Assembly: GCA_963971225.1 (NCBI GenBank)
Contig: OZ020270.1
Coordinates: 24,935,689-24,999,688, forward strand
Direction of reading: 5' to 3'
DNA from: Melieria omissa
Lineage: Eukaryota > Arthropoda > Insecta > Diptera > Ulidiidae
DNA length: 64,000 nucleotides
Positions 1 to 10,368 of this stretch are shown one piece after another (positions within the stretch are counted from its first letter, which is position 1; each line of letters begins with the position of its first letter). The notes beneath the pieces are model-generated. The model was not told the DNA's origin. It saw only the letters and a list, made by a program, of their open reading frames with translations, and ran no database searches. Both the position numbers and the translations under genes were made by a program.

Positions 1-1422
1 CTTCTTTTTGTTGAGTTTAAGCCCAGCTTTTTGTATCCGCTCGAATACCTCCTCCAGCTTTCCCAGGTGGTCGTCGAAGCTTTTACCCATCACGATTATG
101 TCGTCGAGGTACACCAGACACGTCCACCAATGCAACCCTTTTAGCACGCGTTCCATTAGCCGCTCGAATGTTGCTGGTGCGTTGCAGAGTCCACACGGCA
201 TGACGGTGAACTGCCACAAACCATCGTCAACACTGAAAGCCGTTTTCTCCTTGTCCTTGTCTGCAAGCTCTACCTGCCAATAGCCGCTGCGTAAGTCGAG
301 TGTGGAGAACCACTGCGTGCCTGACAGTGTGTCCAGGTTGTCATCGATCCGAGGTAGTGGATAACTGTCCTTCTTGGTCACATCATTGAGCTTCCGATAG
401 TCCACACAAAACCGGGTACTGCCATCTTTTTTCTTGACTAGCACGACCGGCGAGCACCAGGGGCCCGAAGAAGGCTCTATGACCTTTTCTTTCCGCATGT
501 TCTCGATCAAATTTGTGACCTCCTCCCTCTTGGCCAGAGGAACTCGTCTTGGCGGTTGGAGAATCGGTTTTGCACTTCCGGTGTCGATGTTGTGCTTCAC
601 TATGGCTGTTCTTCCGCCTGCTTCTGCCGCAAATATTGACCCATAGTGCTGCAGGAGTGACCTCGCCTTCTGTTTCTGCTTGGCCGTCAACTCGCTGCTC
701 CACTGGTTCTCCTGCGGTGTGGCGTCCATGTTAAAACCGCTCTTCTTATTACCTCCAGGTGGGCTACTCTCGCAATTGACCACTGCTACAGCTGCCTTAC
801 ACTCGCCAATTACCTCCTCTTTCCCGACATATCTGGGTGCATTCAGGGGTTCAGTATTCTGACTGGTATTCTGCCATTCTTAGGTTCCACTAATGTACGT
901 CCGATGATGATGTTGTCGTGTCCTTGTTTCGGCACTTCTACAACCCACAGCCGACTCGTCCCATCGTCCTCGTCCACCTTTGCCCACACAATCGCCTCAG
1001 AATTCGCCGGTATCCTCCTGCGTTGACACGATACAACCTTCCTTACCGCCACGCTTCGGTCATAGGCGGTGTGCAGCGGGAATTCAACGTTGGCATATCT
1101 CAGCACATTTTCCTTCAGGTCCAGCGTAGAACCGTGCCTAATCATGAAATCCACGCCGATAATCACGTCGTCCATTATATCCGCGACGATGAACTCATGT
1201 TCCAGGCTGCTGGTGCCGATAGCAATCGTTTTTGTAACTTTCCCTCTTACCGGCGCGCGCTCGCCAGTCGCAGTCCGCAGCTGTATGCCATGCAGCGGTT
1301 CCCAGTTCTTCAGCAGCTTCCTCTTTATAATCGAATATGACGCTCCAGTATCCAGTGTCAACACGAACAACTTTCCATCTATCCTTCCTTCAATTGTCAA
1401 GCTGATTGGGCTGTCTTTTCAG
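1..1422 (-). pseudogene. pol: pol (protease and reverse transcriptase part) of Gy-A copy 1
   Basis: The protease frame (843-1400) carries the aspartic protease core LTLDTGASYS. It stops early at ILNP because one base is missing relative to the Gy-A copy 3 pol. The reverse transcriptase continues from about 842 to the window edge on the same strand; the region encoding YLDDIIVMG (about 85-115) and the preceding [11 protein letters not shown] motif can be read. The remainder (RNase H, integrase) is outside the window. It is called a pseudogene because of the frameshift at the protease/RT junction. Confidence 0.85.
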
Positions 1423-1495
1423 CTGTGAGACAAGGACGGTGGGGCGGCAGATTGTGGGGATCAGCTCACGCCCCTTTGGGCTGACCCGTTTTAGT

Positions 1496-2871
1496 TTAAC
1501 GACTCGTCGTCCTCAGCCCTGCGCTTGTTGGCTGGGCCTCTACTGTCAGTATTACTCGCTTCAGGCGAGTACGGGAACGCCTCTTTCGTTGGCGGCAGTC
1601 TCGTGCTATGTGACCCTGCTTGCCACATGTCCAGCAAACAACTTTAGAGGAGACAACCCGTGGCCTGCCCGGTGTCTCAGAGCTTATGGCCTGGATCGGA
1701 ATGTCGTTGTCCGCCTGAATCTAGCGTATCCTTGCAGGTGCATACCGAGTGCTCCCAATCCATGCCGCTTCATATGTCATCGCGCTGGTCACCGTCTCCT
1801 TAAATGTCGGCTTGCCCATCATCAACGCACTGCGACGTGTTTCTGGATCATGAATACCTTCAATAAACGACTCAATCTTCATCCTCTCGAGATCATCAGC
1901 ACCAAATTTGGGGTAGCACAACTGTACGAGCCGCTCAATGTCTGCTGCATATGTCTGCAGCGCCTCGTTAGCTCTTTGCTTGCGGTTCTTCAGCTCACAG
2001 TAGTATAGCGCATGGTTGTGCTCGTTGCTATACTTCGCTGCTAATGCTCTCATGATGGCACCGTAATCACTTCTTAAACATTCTGGAACTGATTTGATCA
2101 CCTCGGCTGCAGGACCTTTCAGCGCCAGTGCCAACCTCCGACTTTCCTGATATCTGTCCACTGGTTTTCCAAAGCAGCCAAGTCGAATTGCAATTTAAAT
2201 GTATCGAACGGCGCAGCACCATCATAAGTAGACACTTCTGTTCTGGCAGCAAAACCGTCCTGAACCGGTGGCAAACATTCTCGTGGCTGTACCTCTCGAA
2301 GCCATTCGTCTATCTTTCTGTGCATCGAATCCTCCAGACTGTCAACTCGTTTGTTCAAGGACTCATCCAGGTTGTCAACTCGTCTGTTCAGGGATTCTCC
2401 CATTTCGTCACATCGTTTGTCCCAATTGTCCATTCGCGTCTCGAGATGCTCAACTTTCACGTTCAGCCTATTGGAAATTTCCTTCACCTTCTGCTCTATG
2501 CGCGCAGAATTTTCCGCCATTTCTCGATTTGTAGTTTCCAGCTTCGCTGCTATTTCTCGATTCGCCGGTTCCATTTGCGCCGACATACCTTTGAGTGCAG
2601 CCATTAGTTGGCTCATGTCCAACGCTTGTATTGGCGCAGCCGCTGCAGCTGCACTCTGCAGTGAAGCAGCACCAGCAGGAGACTCCTCCACCTTGGCCGA
2701 CGCCTCTAGTTCTTGCGCTCCGAACTCGTGCACAGTCCAATCGACGCCTCGTGCCTCACATGCTTCTCGCAAGCGCAACTGCAATTCCACCTTTCCGCCA
2801 GCAGTCGGCAAATTCCAGGCAGCCAGCTCCTTCTTCAGCTGGTCCACCTTCAGCAGCTCAAGTTTAACCAT
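1496..2871 (-). pseudogene. gag: gag of Gy-A copy 1 (frameshifted, nonsense codon)
   Basis: This encodes the capsid-like Gag of the element. It starts MVKLELLKVDQLKKEL, a SAP-like helix-turn-helix motif at the N terminus, followed by a long predicted coiled coil rich in NREMAEN/VEHLETR-type heptads and then a retrotransposon-gag capsid-like region (residues about 200-360 in the intact copy). A frameshift falls near 2140-2160, where the frame ending KVGGWHWR is continued by the frame carrying ESRRLALALKG. A CAA-to-TAG change near 1731 stops it before the zinc knuckle. The intact relative is 463 residues (39112-40503). The gene cannot make full Gag. Confidence 0.88.
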
Positions 2872-2954
2872 GTCCGTGCTTTAATAATTTTATTTATTTC
2901 GTTTTTTTTTCTTGTTTATTTTCAATTTTCCACAATCCCACTTCTGACACCAAA

Positions 2955-3394
2955 TGTTACGAATACTACGTAGAGTGGGCTGTTACGTATTACTGGATTG
3001 TGCAATTTGAAAATGAAACAACTTTAATTATTCCAACGCAGCCAATTCAAAACCAACAGTCACTTTATTATTCACAATTTTTATTATTCACAGTTTTACA
3101 CTTTACTGTCCGTACACTTAAGTATTTGCTTAATTACTCCGTGTGGCAACTTCACTTGTCAAAACCAGACTGACTCGCTGCGCCGCATCCGGCCGCCTTT
3201 TTATACTCTGTCCGGCCATCGCGCAGATCGTTCTCGCACATTCCGGAGTGGACTAAAGGTTTCCATGATGATCGCGCCCATCGTTGCCAGATTGGACTAA
3301 AAGTTATTATCGCGGCCGTCTTTGCCAGATTGAATTATAGCACGGCGCGTAGCGGCAGGGTTGCTTTGCACAGCGACAGACTGTCTTCGTTACA
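2955..3394 (-). repeat. 5' LTR of Gy-A copy 1
   Basis: On the reverse strand it runs from TGTAACGAAGACAG to TTCGTAACA, giving the usual TG...CA ends, and is followed by the primer-binding-like motif. A TATA box (TATAAAAA on the reverse strand, 3198-3205) lies in the middle. Its last third (U5-like, with AATAAAG and a GTTGTTT(C/T)ATTTTCAAAT stretch) resembles the Gy-A copy 3 LTR, but the U3 part does not. Only one LTR is in the window, so the boundaries rest on end motifs. Confidence 0.8.
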
Positions 3395-3599
3395 ATATGT
3401 TGCTGTTAATATATGAATTTGAAAAATTTTTCGGTATGAATGTTATTAGGCCAGAAGGCAACGTAGCCTACATGAATGCCAAAATTGCACAGCAGAAATT
3501 CATGGTTTTGTTTTTGTTTTAATATTTAGGAACGCATACTCTACTGTACGCCTTTGCGAATTCACATCGTTCATTATTCATAGCAGAACGGAAAGCCAT
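3395..3599. other. unassigned flank between Gy-A copy 1 and Fam1
   Basis: A short AT-rich stretch with no reading frame, motif or repeat that I recognise. It is the target DNA into which both neighbours inserted. Confidence 0.4.
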
Positions 3600-4067
3600 C
3601 CCTACAAGGAAACTACCGGTCATATGACTAGTTTTATAACTGGTATACATAACCAACATATCGGTTATATTTCTAGTCATATTTGTTCTAGCAGTGTGAA
3701 AAATCTGACTAGTCCTTTTGTGTACGTGTGACTTGATTTTGTTTCCGTGTGATTTGATATCACCTTCTAACGCATGCACTCTGAAACCTTGGCAAACGTA
3801 CAGCTGTCTCGCTTACTCACATGGAGTCTCGCATGTACCATTCAGCTACGTCTAACCGACAAACCGGTCAGACCTATCTGGTAGGCATAACGTACGAATC
3901 GGTATGTCTACCGTATAAACCAGTTACGCCTAACCGGTAAACCAGTTAGACCTATCTGATACTAATAAAAATTAAATTAATTCAAATTTTTTTATTTATT
4001 TAAAGTAAAACGTAAAAAACTACATTAAATAAAAATAAGCTAATAAATAAATACGTAGGACAGAGGG

Positions 4068-4072
4068 ACAGA
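4068..4072. repeat. 5-bp target-site duplication ACAGA, left of BEL
   Basis: ACAGA sits immediately outside the LTR at 4073 and is repeated at 12287-12291. The uninterrupted version of the site is at 26825-26829 in a related Fam1 copy. Confidence 0.95.
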
Positions 4073-4380
4073 TGTGCAGGACGTGCATAGGAAATGGGGT
4101 TCTTCGTTTAGGTTTTACAGTTTTTATTGCTTTGTTATTTTCTATTTTAATTTACAAACGTTACTTTACACTTCAGTTCTTTTTCTTTAAAATTCACTTT
4201 TAATTTAATTGGCTTAACGTTAAAGTTTTGGTGCTGCTGACTCGGCTGTCGTTCGTCTTCAGGCTGCCAACTCACGCCACTTAGTGATGGCGAAATCGTT
4301 TTTTAGCGATGGCAAGATCAGGCTAATTGCCGACTGCCAACGGTGTAGCCAGATTTGTTTGTTTCCTTCGAAACCGTACA
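4073..4380 (-). repeat. 3' LTR of BEL element
   Basis: On the forward strand it runs TGTGCAGGACGTGCATAGG to CGAAACCGTACA, matching the copy at 11979-12286 over its full 308 bp apart from very few visible substitutions (for example AGATTTG versus AGATATG near the end). It has TG...CA termini. Confidence 0.95.
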
Positions 4381-4549
4381 TGCCGCCTCCAATGCTGAGA
4401 CCAGCATTATTTACCAAATCCGGGTTGGTATTTCAGTTGCGTTGAAATAAAACGAAAAAATCACCAAAGGCACTTCTAGAACCTGGCCCCAGTTGTGTAG
4501 TGATAACGAAAGTGTGCTTAGTGCTACTTGGTGCCTGAGTATTATGAGT

Positions 4550-7500
4550 TTATGAGGATATCGGTAAGGGGCAAAGTTTTGAAATTGAGCGCTTATAGAT
4601 GCCATGTTGTGTACGAACGGTCACTACTCGGACCAAATCATCTTGTCCAGGATGTAGGTCGATGACGCGAGCCAGGATCCACTCATTAGGGGGCAGCCTA
4701 TCATCCTTTACGATCACCAGATCGTTTAGCTGCAAATTTGGTTCTTGCCGATACCACTTGGGACGTGCTTTAAGGTGTGAGAGCCAATCCGATGTCCACT
4801 GCTTCCAAAATTGCTGTAGCATTCGTTGCGTTTGAGTGAAGTGCTGGCTGAGCGATATGTTAGTTGCTGGTGTGGCGGTTGGCAGCGAAAGCAGGGAGTC
4901 TCCGATGAGAAAATGACCGGGCGTAAGCACCATCAATTCGTTTGGGTCTGTAGACAAAGGGCATAATGGCCTAGAGTTTAGACACGACTCAATGCGCACC
5001 AGAAGGGTAGCGAGTGCTTCATAAGTGAGTCTTGTACCGTTGACTACCCGTTTTAAATGGTACTTAACAGACTTTACATTCGCTTCCCACAACCCCCCGA
5101 AGTTAGGTGAGTGTGGAGGGTTGAAATGCCACTGGATACCTTGACTTGCCAACTTCGGTACGATGTCTTGTTCTACGGCCTCTGTGAATTTACGTTGACT
5201 TGTTTGTAGTACCTTTTCTGCCCCTACAAAATTAGTTCCACAGTCGCTGTACATATCTTTGCATACACCTCGACGTCCAATGAATCTTTGAAGCGCCCAC
5301 AAAAAACTTTCCGTGGACATTCCGGTAACAGCTTCGAGATGAATGCATTTGGTGGCTAAACATATAAAAATGGCTACGTAGCCTTTGTAGGTTGTATTTC
5401 CACGGAACCTGGATGATTTTATTTCGATGGCCCCGGTGTAGTCGACTCCGGTTGCTAAAAACGGACGTTGTGGCGGATTCACTCGATGCAATGGAAGGTC
5501 GCCCATTAGTTGGTTTGCCAGTTCTGGCTTGTTTCGAAAGCATTTAATGCATTTCCGAAGGTGCTGCTGAACAGTGCGCCTTGCAGTTATAATCCAGAAC
5601 TGTTGGCGTAGGTATGACAGAGTTAATTGTGCACCGCCGTGCAATGTTGTTATGTGCGCATTGGCAATGACTAAGCCAGTGAAGTGATGACTACTTGGTA
5701 GGATAATAGGATGTTTCTGATCAAATGACAAAGTTGAACGCTGAATTCGGCCACGCACTCGAAGAATTTGTTGATCGTCAAGAAATGGTGTGAGTTTGGC
5801 TAATTTACTGCCGCTGGGGAGTGGTTTTCCAGCTCGAACATTGGACACTTCCTTTGGAAATGCTTCCTGCTGCACAAGCTTGACCAGTTTTGTTAAACTC
5901 TGCTTCAATTCGGTGACTGTAAGAGGCCCATTCAGACGGGACTGGCTTAATGCACGGTTGCGACAATTGTAAGCGAAACGAGACAGATAGGCGCATACAC
6001 ATAAGGTCTTGCTCAGCGACGAGTATCTCATAATTATTGAATCTTGGCAAGCTATCATGTGTACTTTAACTGGCTGCCTTTTGACCTCGGCCAAGTCTTC
6101 CTTTACTAGTAATTTTTCCGTGTTGAACCTTGGCCAACTGTTCTCCGGCTGCGATAACCAATTTGGACCCGCCCACCATAATTGAAATGTTGATAACACG
6201 GCTGGTGTTATTCCACGGGTGGCACAATCGGCCGGGTTCTCAAGTGTGCCGACATGACCCCATTGTGATGGCGATGATGCGTGTAAAATCTTCCCAACTC
6301 TATTGGCCACATATGTCTGCCACCGGCTAAGGTCGCCGTTTACCCAATAGAGTACAATTGTTGCATCTGTCCAATAGTAGACGTTTAAATTTACATTTGA
6401 CAAGGAAAATGATCGCTGAGTCCAATTGATTAATTCTGTGGATAGAACTGCTCCGCACAACTCGACCCGTGGAATCGTAAGAGGTTTAGTTGGAGTCACT
6501 CTACTTTTCGCGATTAAAAGTTGGGTGTAGATTTTACCATCAGTACATTTTACGCGTAGATATACGCATGCTGCATATGCAGACGCGGATCCATCACAAA
6601 AGGCGTGAAGTTGTAGTGATTCAAGGTATGTTGGTTCATATTGCAGCCATCTTGGCACTGTAATGCAATCTAGTCTGGACAATGATTTTAAAAATTGTTG
6701 CCATTGATCGTTCAAATGTTCTGGTAGCAACTCATCCCATCCCAATGATGTGCAAGCTTGATCTTCCCGCGATGTTTTCCACAACCACACTGATTTTAAA
6801 ATTATCTTGGCTGCGACAACAACCGGCGCAATAAGCCCGAGCGGATCGAAGAGGCGAGCTATGGTCGATAGCATTGATCGTTTTGTAGAAGAAAAGTCTA
6901 CTTTGAAATTGAGTTTAAACTTGAAAATATCCTGATTTGGTTGCCAGTAGATTCCTAATGTTTTTACGGTCTCATTGCTAGTCAATTCTAAAACGTTGCT
7001 CTTCGCCACATGTTCGGTGGGAATACCGTCGAGGAGGCTTGGTGCATTGCTACTCCATTTTCGGAGTTCCATACCTGCTGAGCGTAACATTAACGTCACC
7101 TGGTTGCGAATATCAGTTGCTAGCTCAATTGTATGGCTACCAGAGAGTACGTCATCCACATAAATTTCAGTTTTCAGTACAGACTCTGCGAGTGGATATG
7201 CCTCCTTTTCGTCGTCGGCGAGTTGATGTAGGACTCGTATTGCCGTATAGGGTGCTGATGCTGTCCCAAATGTAACCGTGGTGAGACAGTACTCTTGTAT
7301 GTCGTTTGCTTTGTTCCGCCATAAGATGCGTTGGTACTGATAGTCGTCTTGATGCATGTCTATGCAGCGATACATTTTCTGTATGTCGGCTGTGAATACA
7401 AATTTATGCTTCCTCCAATTCAAAATTACTGCGGCTAAATCATTTTGCAGAGCCGGGCCTACACATAACACATCGTTAAGCGATCTTCCGTTGCTTGTGT

Positions 7501-7933
7501 GGCAAGAAGCGTCGAATACTATGCGAAGTTTTGTCGTTAAGCTGTCTTCTTTTATCACAGCATGATGCGGCAGAACGCATGATGTGACCGTTGGTCTGCC
7601 CGTCGATGTCTGGACGCAATGGTCCGCCTCCGTTGTAGTTGCAGGAGTGATTTGGTTGAGGGAGAAATATTCTTCAATACCGTCCCCATAACGTTTCAGT
7701 AAAACGTCGTTACGCTGAAGCTTTCGCTCTAAATGGTGAAAACGATTTAATGCGATTTGTCTGGACCGACCAAGTGTTTGAGCTTCATCAAATAAATGTT
7801 TCAGTGGAAGTCTGATATTTGCCATTTGGTTGACGTATATGCGTTTTTTGAAAATGGGTTTCACACCAGTTTTCTTCATCTGTAAGATCTCGCTCATTGG
7901 GTACTTGATCGAGTTCATAAAATCGTTGAACAA
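4550..7933 (-). CDS. pol: BEL/Pao pol polyprotein: reverse transcriptase, RNase H-like region, integrase
   Basis: The 1,127-residue open frame copies element RNA to DNA and inserts it. A Pao-type reverse transcriptase covers roughly residues 60-330, with FTADIQKMY around 180 and the catalytic YVDD at about 258-261. A Pao RNase H-like segment follows (HAFCDGSASAYAACVY). Next are an integrase zinc-binding region (HGG/CIKCF), the integrase catalytic core (SDCGTNFVGAEK and a downstream glutamate) and a C-terminal DUF5641-type tail ending at 4550. The true join with gag is near 7800-7830, so the first 30-40 residues of this frame are probably not translated. It is in a different frame from gag: either a +1 shift or a mutation. 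Otherwise intact. Confidence 0.93.
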   Translation of the reverse strand: MFNDFMNSIKYPMSEILQMKKTGVKPIFKKRIYVNQMANIRLPLKHLFDEAQTLGRSRQIALNRFHHLERKLQRNDVLLKRYGDGIEEYFSLNQITPATTTEADHCVQTSTGRPTVTSCVLPHHAVIKEDSLTTKLRIVFDASCHTSNGRSLNDVLCVGPALQNDLAAVILNWRKHKFVFTADIQKMYRCIDMHQDDYQYQRILWRNKANDIQEYCLTTVTFGTASAPYTAIRVLHQLADDEKEAYPLAESVLKTEIYVDDVLSGSHTIELATDIRNQVTLMLRSAGMELRKWSSNAPSLLDGIPTEHVAKSNVLELTSNETVKTLGIYWQPNQDIFKFKLNFKVDFSSTKRSMLSTIARLFDPLGLIAPVVVAAKIILKSVWLWKTSREDQACTSLGWDELLPEHLNDQWQQFLKSLSRLDCITVPRWLQYEPTYLESLQLHAFCDGSASAYAACVYLRVKCTDGKIYTQLLIAKSRVTPTKPLTIPRVELCGAVLSTELINWTQRSFSLSNVNLNVYYWTDATIVLYWVNGDLSRWQTYVANRVGKILHASSPSQWGHVGTLENPADCATRGITPAVLSTFQLWWAGPNWLSQPENSWPRFNTEKLLVKEDLAEVKRQPVKVHMIACQDSIIMRYSSLSKTLCVCAYLSRFAYNCRNRALSQSRLNGPLTVTELKQSLTKLVKLVQQEAFPKEVSNVRAGKPLPSGSKLAKLTPFLDDQQILRVRGRIQRSTLSFDQKHPIILPSSHHFTGLVIANAHITTLHGGAQLTLSYLRQQFWIITARRTVQQHLRKCIKCFRNKPELANQLMGDLPLHRVNPPQRPFLATGVDYTGAIEIKSSRFRGNTTYKGYVAIFICLATKCIHLEAVTGMSTESFLWALQRFIGRRGVCKDMYSDCGTNFVGAEKVLQTSQRKFTEAVEQDIVPKLASQGIQWHFNPPHSPNFGGLWEANVKSVKYHLKRVVNGTRLTYEALATLLVRIESCLNSRPLCPLSTDPNELMVLTPGHFLIGDSLLSLPTATPATNISLSQHFTQTQRMLQQFWKQWTSDWLSHLKARPKWYRQEPNLQLNDLVIVKDDRLPPNEWILARVIDLHPGQDDLVRVVTVRTQHGIYKRSISKLCPLPISS

Positions 7934-10001
7934 GTGACTCTAATTCGAGTGTGGTATGATTGCAATGAATGCTGGCCGCGTTCTGATGCACGGGTGCAGC
8001 GTTGCCAGACAAGATCCATCCTAAGTGTGTGTTTTGAGCAAGAGGTTCGTCAAACCTTCCAAAACGTGTTTCTGGCAACAAAAGTTGAGCGAAGATGTCT
8101 GCGCCGATGAGTAAATCAATACGGTGAGATTGATAATAATTGGGATCTGCCAACTGCAGTCCTTGAATGTGTGACCATTGTTGTGGCTCGATGGTTTGAC
8201 TTGGCAGTTTGGTAGTGAGTGCATTTAAGATGAAAGCGGCGTCAACTACCATATTAAATGCAGAGTTGACCCATGAGCGTATGCTGAAGCTGGCGGTTTG
8301 CTTGCAGCGATATGCTGTGTTGCTGCCCACACCTGATATATCTGTCGAAGTATGCTTACGTGGCAGTCCAAGTGTCTGAACTGCGCGTTCCGAAATGATT
8401 GTACACTCCGAGCCTTGATCTAATAGGGCGCGCACTACTATGGTCTGATTTGTGACATCGTTCACCAGCGTGACACGGGCGGTAGCCAAAAGTACCGTGT
8501 GGGAAGCATAATGCGTCGGCGTTGTAAGAAGTTGAGTGGTGTGCGTTGACCTTGAAGACGTGGGCGTTTGAGAAGGCGTGGTGGAACCTGGCGCGCTCTT
8601 ACGTTGGAAGGATGGAGCCGACTGATTTAGTTCTGCTTGCGAGTTTTCGTTGCGGAGAGAAACATATGTCGGTGAGTTAGCTGTTTCGTTGTTCTGAGAG
8701 GACCTTGAAGTGGGGAAATGTAATAGAGTGTGGTGTCGTTGACCACACTGTAGACAGTTCTTTGCGCTCGTACAATGAGAAACTGCATGGGTCCTGCTCA
8801 AACAATTTAGACAGAGTTTCGCTTTGTCTACGATAGATTTTCTCTCAAAGCAATCTTTGGAGAGGAAGGTTGAACAACGACGCAAGATGTGAGCATCGCC
8901 GCACAGATAACATGAGCTGACGTTATTCGGTTGTGCAGTGGCATGAAAGCTATTTTTGTTATGACCAAATTTCCTTGTATTTCGATTATGGCGGTTATTA
9001 GATGAAATATGATCATTCGAGCTATTCGATTTTGGCAGTGACTGCAAGTCGCTGGAAACATTTCTGTTTTCAATTACATTGATAGTGACAAGACGATTGT
9101 TTAGAAACGATTCGAGCGCTTCGAAGGTGGGAATACTAGTTTCACTACCCAAGTGGTGTTCCCATGCTTGATGCGTATCCCTTGGTAATTTTGTTGACAA
9201 AAAATATGCAATCCAGTGGTTGCAGTCCGAGACTGGAATTTTTAATCGCTTAAATTCGTTAATGCAGACATTAGCAACATTAACTAAGAATCGAATATCG
9301 TCGGAGCGCTCTTTTGTGAGAGCGGGCAAGCTGAAGAGCTTATTCATATGGTGCATGAATAGCAAACGGGGATTATTGTACCGCTTTACGATTAAGTCCC
9401 AAGCTGTCATGTAGTTGGTTTCAGTTAAAGCCATTTGTTGAACATCGCAATCCTGAGCTGCGGGCAATGCCTTCTTTAAGAAGTGAAATTTTTGAATCGC
9501 ATTCAGATCGGAGTTATTGTGAATCAGACGTTGAAACGCGTCGTGAAATGCCGGCCATTCTACATAATTTCCCGAAAACGACGGCAGCGGTAGCTTCGGC
9601 AACTCGATGGGGGACGGCGTATTGGAACCGGTGCTCAAGGCTGAGGCCGACTCTACGGGTTTGGGTGACAACTCCTCTTGTGCATCTAAAAGAGCACACC
9701 GGTAATCAAAATATGACTCTTCAAATTGCGACGCGATTTTTTCTGCAAAATAGTTCAGACTACGTGCCGAATCATGACATACAAGAAGTTTGTGAGTTTC
9801 ACTAAACTCTTTATGCAACCATTCCGCCTTTTCCAGACGCACTTGACAATACGATTTAGTTTTCCTAGTGGTGGTGTCCTTTTTAAAGTTTCTATGTAGC
9901 TGTTTGACATTTTCCAACCGATCTGCTTGCAATGTTGCTAAGGCGTCCACATCTGCCTTTCCAGATGTGCTTCCTTCACCAGGTTTTCCCATTTGGCCCA
10001 C
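7788..10001 (-). CDS. gag: BEL/Pao gag-protease polyprotein
   Basis: A 737-residue frame starting MGQMGKPGEGST. Residues about 130-290 resemble the DUF1759 capsid-like region (LPKLPLPSFSGNYVEWPAF). Zinc knuckles begin near residue 362 (CYLCGDAHILRRC, then CLNCLSRTHAVSHC and CLQCGQRHHTLLH). A DUF1758-type aspartic protease follows near residue 523 (ALLDQGSECTIIS, with D-Q-G in place of D-T/S-G, as is usual in BEL). The frame runs past the protease and stops at TETFI, 146 nt into the overlap with pol. In most BEL elements gag and pol form one frame, so the stop marks either a frameshift mutation or a recoding site. The first Met follows the leader. Confidence 0.92.
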   Translation of the reverse strand: MGQMGKPGEGSTSGKADVDALATLQADRLENVKQLHRNFKKDTTTRKTKSYCQVRLEKAEWLHKEFSETHKLLVCHDSARSLNYFAEKIASQFEESYFDYRCALLDAQEELSPKPVESASALSTGSNTPSPIELPKLPLPSFSGNYVEWPAFHDAFQRLIHNNSDLNAIQKFHFLKKALPAAQDCDVQQMALTETNYMTAWDLIVKRYNNPRLLFMHHMNKLFSLPALTKERSDDIRFLVNVANVCINEFKRLKIPVSDCNHWIAYFLSTKLPRDTHQAWEHHLGSETSIPTFEALESFLNNRLVTINVIENRNVSSDLQSLPKSNSSNDHISSNNRHNRNTRKFGHNKNSFHATAQPNNVSSCYLCGDAHILRRCSTFLSKDCFERKSIVDKAKLCLNCLSRTHAVSHCTSAKNCLQCGQRHHTLLHFPTSRSSQNNETANSPTYVSLRNENSQAELNQSAPSFQRKSAPGSTTPSQTPTSSRSTHTTQLLTTPTHYASHTVLLATARVTLVNDVTNQTIVVRALLDQGSECTIISERAVQTLGLPRKHTSTDISGVGSNTAYRCKQTASFSIRSWVNSAFNMVVDAAFILNALTTKLPSQTIEPQQWSHIQGLQLADPNYYQSHRIDLLIGADIFAQLLLPETRFGRFDEPLAQNTHLGWILSGNAAPVHQNAASIHCNHTTLELESLVQRFYELDQVPNERDLTDEENWCETHFQKTHIRQPNGKYQTSTETFI

Positions 10002-10368
10002 TTGTCTACCTTACCGATATACCTCACTCACTAAATGTAGCGCAACAAATACCCAATCAAACGCAACCAAAGATAATGCACAAACACACTTACTTCGTAG
10101 CTGAACGGTGAGCCTTGGTCGCCTCGGTTCGGGTGTTGTAGTTGTTGCTCGTTGTCGTCAATGTGCTCGTGTTGTAGTTTGTGTTCCTGTGGTGTTCACT
10201 GCTGCCGCTGCTCGCAACTCCTCTGCATTGCATGTGACGTCACTGATTGATGCTGCTTCTTGTTGTCAGGTTTCCGATGTTGTTTTCCAGTGCGCTTGTC
10301 GTCACCTCTAGCGAATTGTTAACGGTGCTTTATGTGTTCAGATGTGCAGCACCACTTTTTGCAACATA

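Larger units (their letters stand above)
1..3394 (-). mobile_element. Ty3/Gypsy LTR retrotransposon, family Gy-A copy 1 (truncated by window edge)
   Basis: This is a reverse-strand Gypsy element with its 5' LTR at 2955-3394, leader, gag and the protease/reverse-transcriptase part of pol; the rest lies outside the window. Gag and pol match the better preserved Gy-A copy at 38760-44532. Just inside the LTR is the same primer-binding-like motif (reverse strand TTTGGTGTCAGAA). The copy is broken by frameshifts and a nonsense codon, so it is an inactive relic. It is the outermost object at the left edge, so its 3' LTR and target duplication cannot be seen. Confidence 0.93.

Noticed and set aside
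2119..2884. Forward-strand frames of 60-177 codons over 2128-2884 (for example starting MFKDSSRLSTRL)
   Set aside because: They are antisense shadows of the reverse-strand gag; the sense frame has a clear SAP motif and coiled coil.
9514..9805. Forward and reverse frames inside BEL gag (for example 9467-9805)
   Set aside because: They overlap the long reverse-strand gag frame and have no domain.
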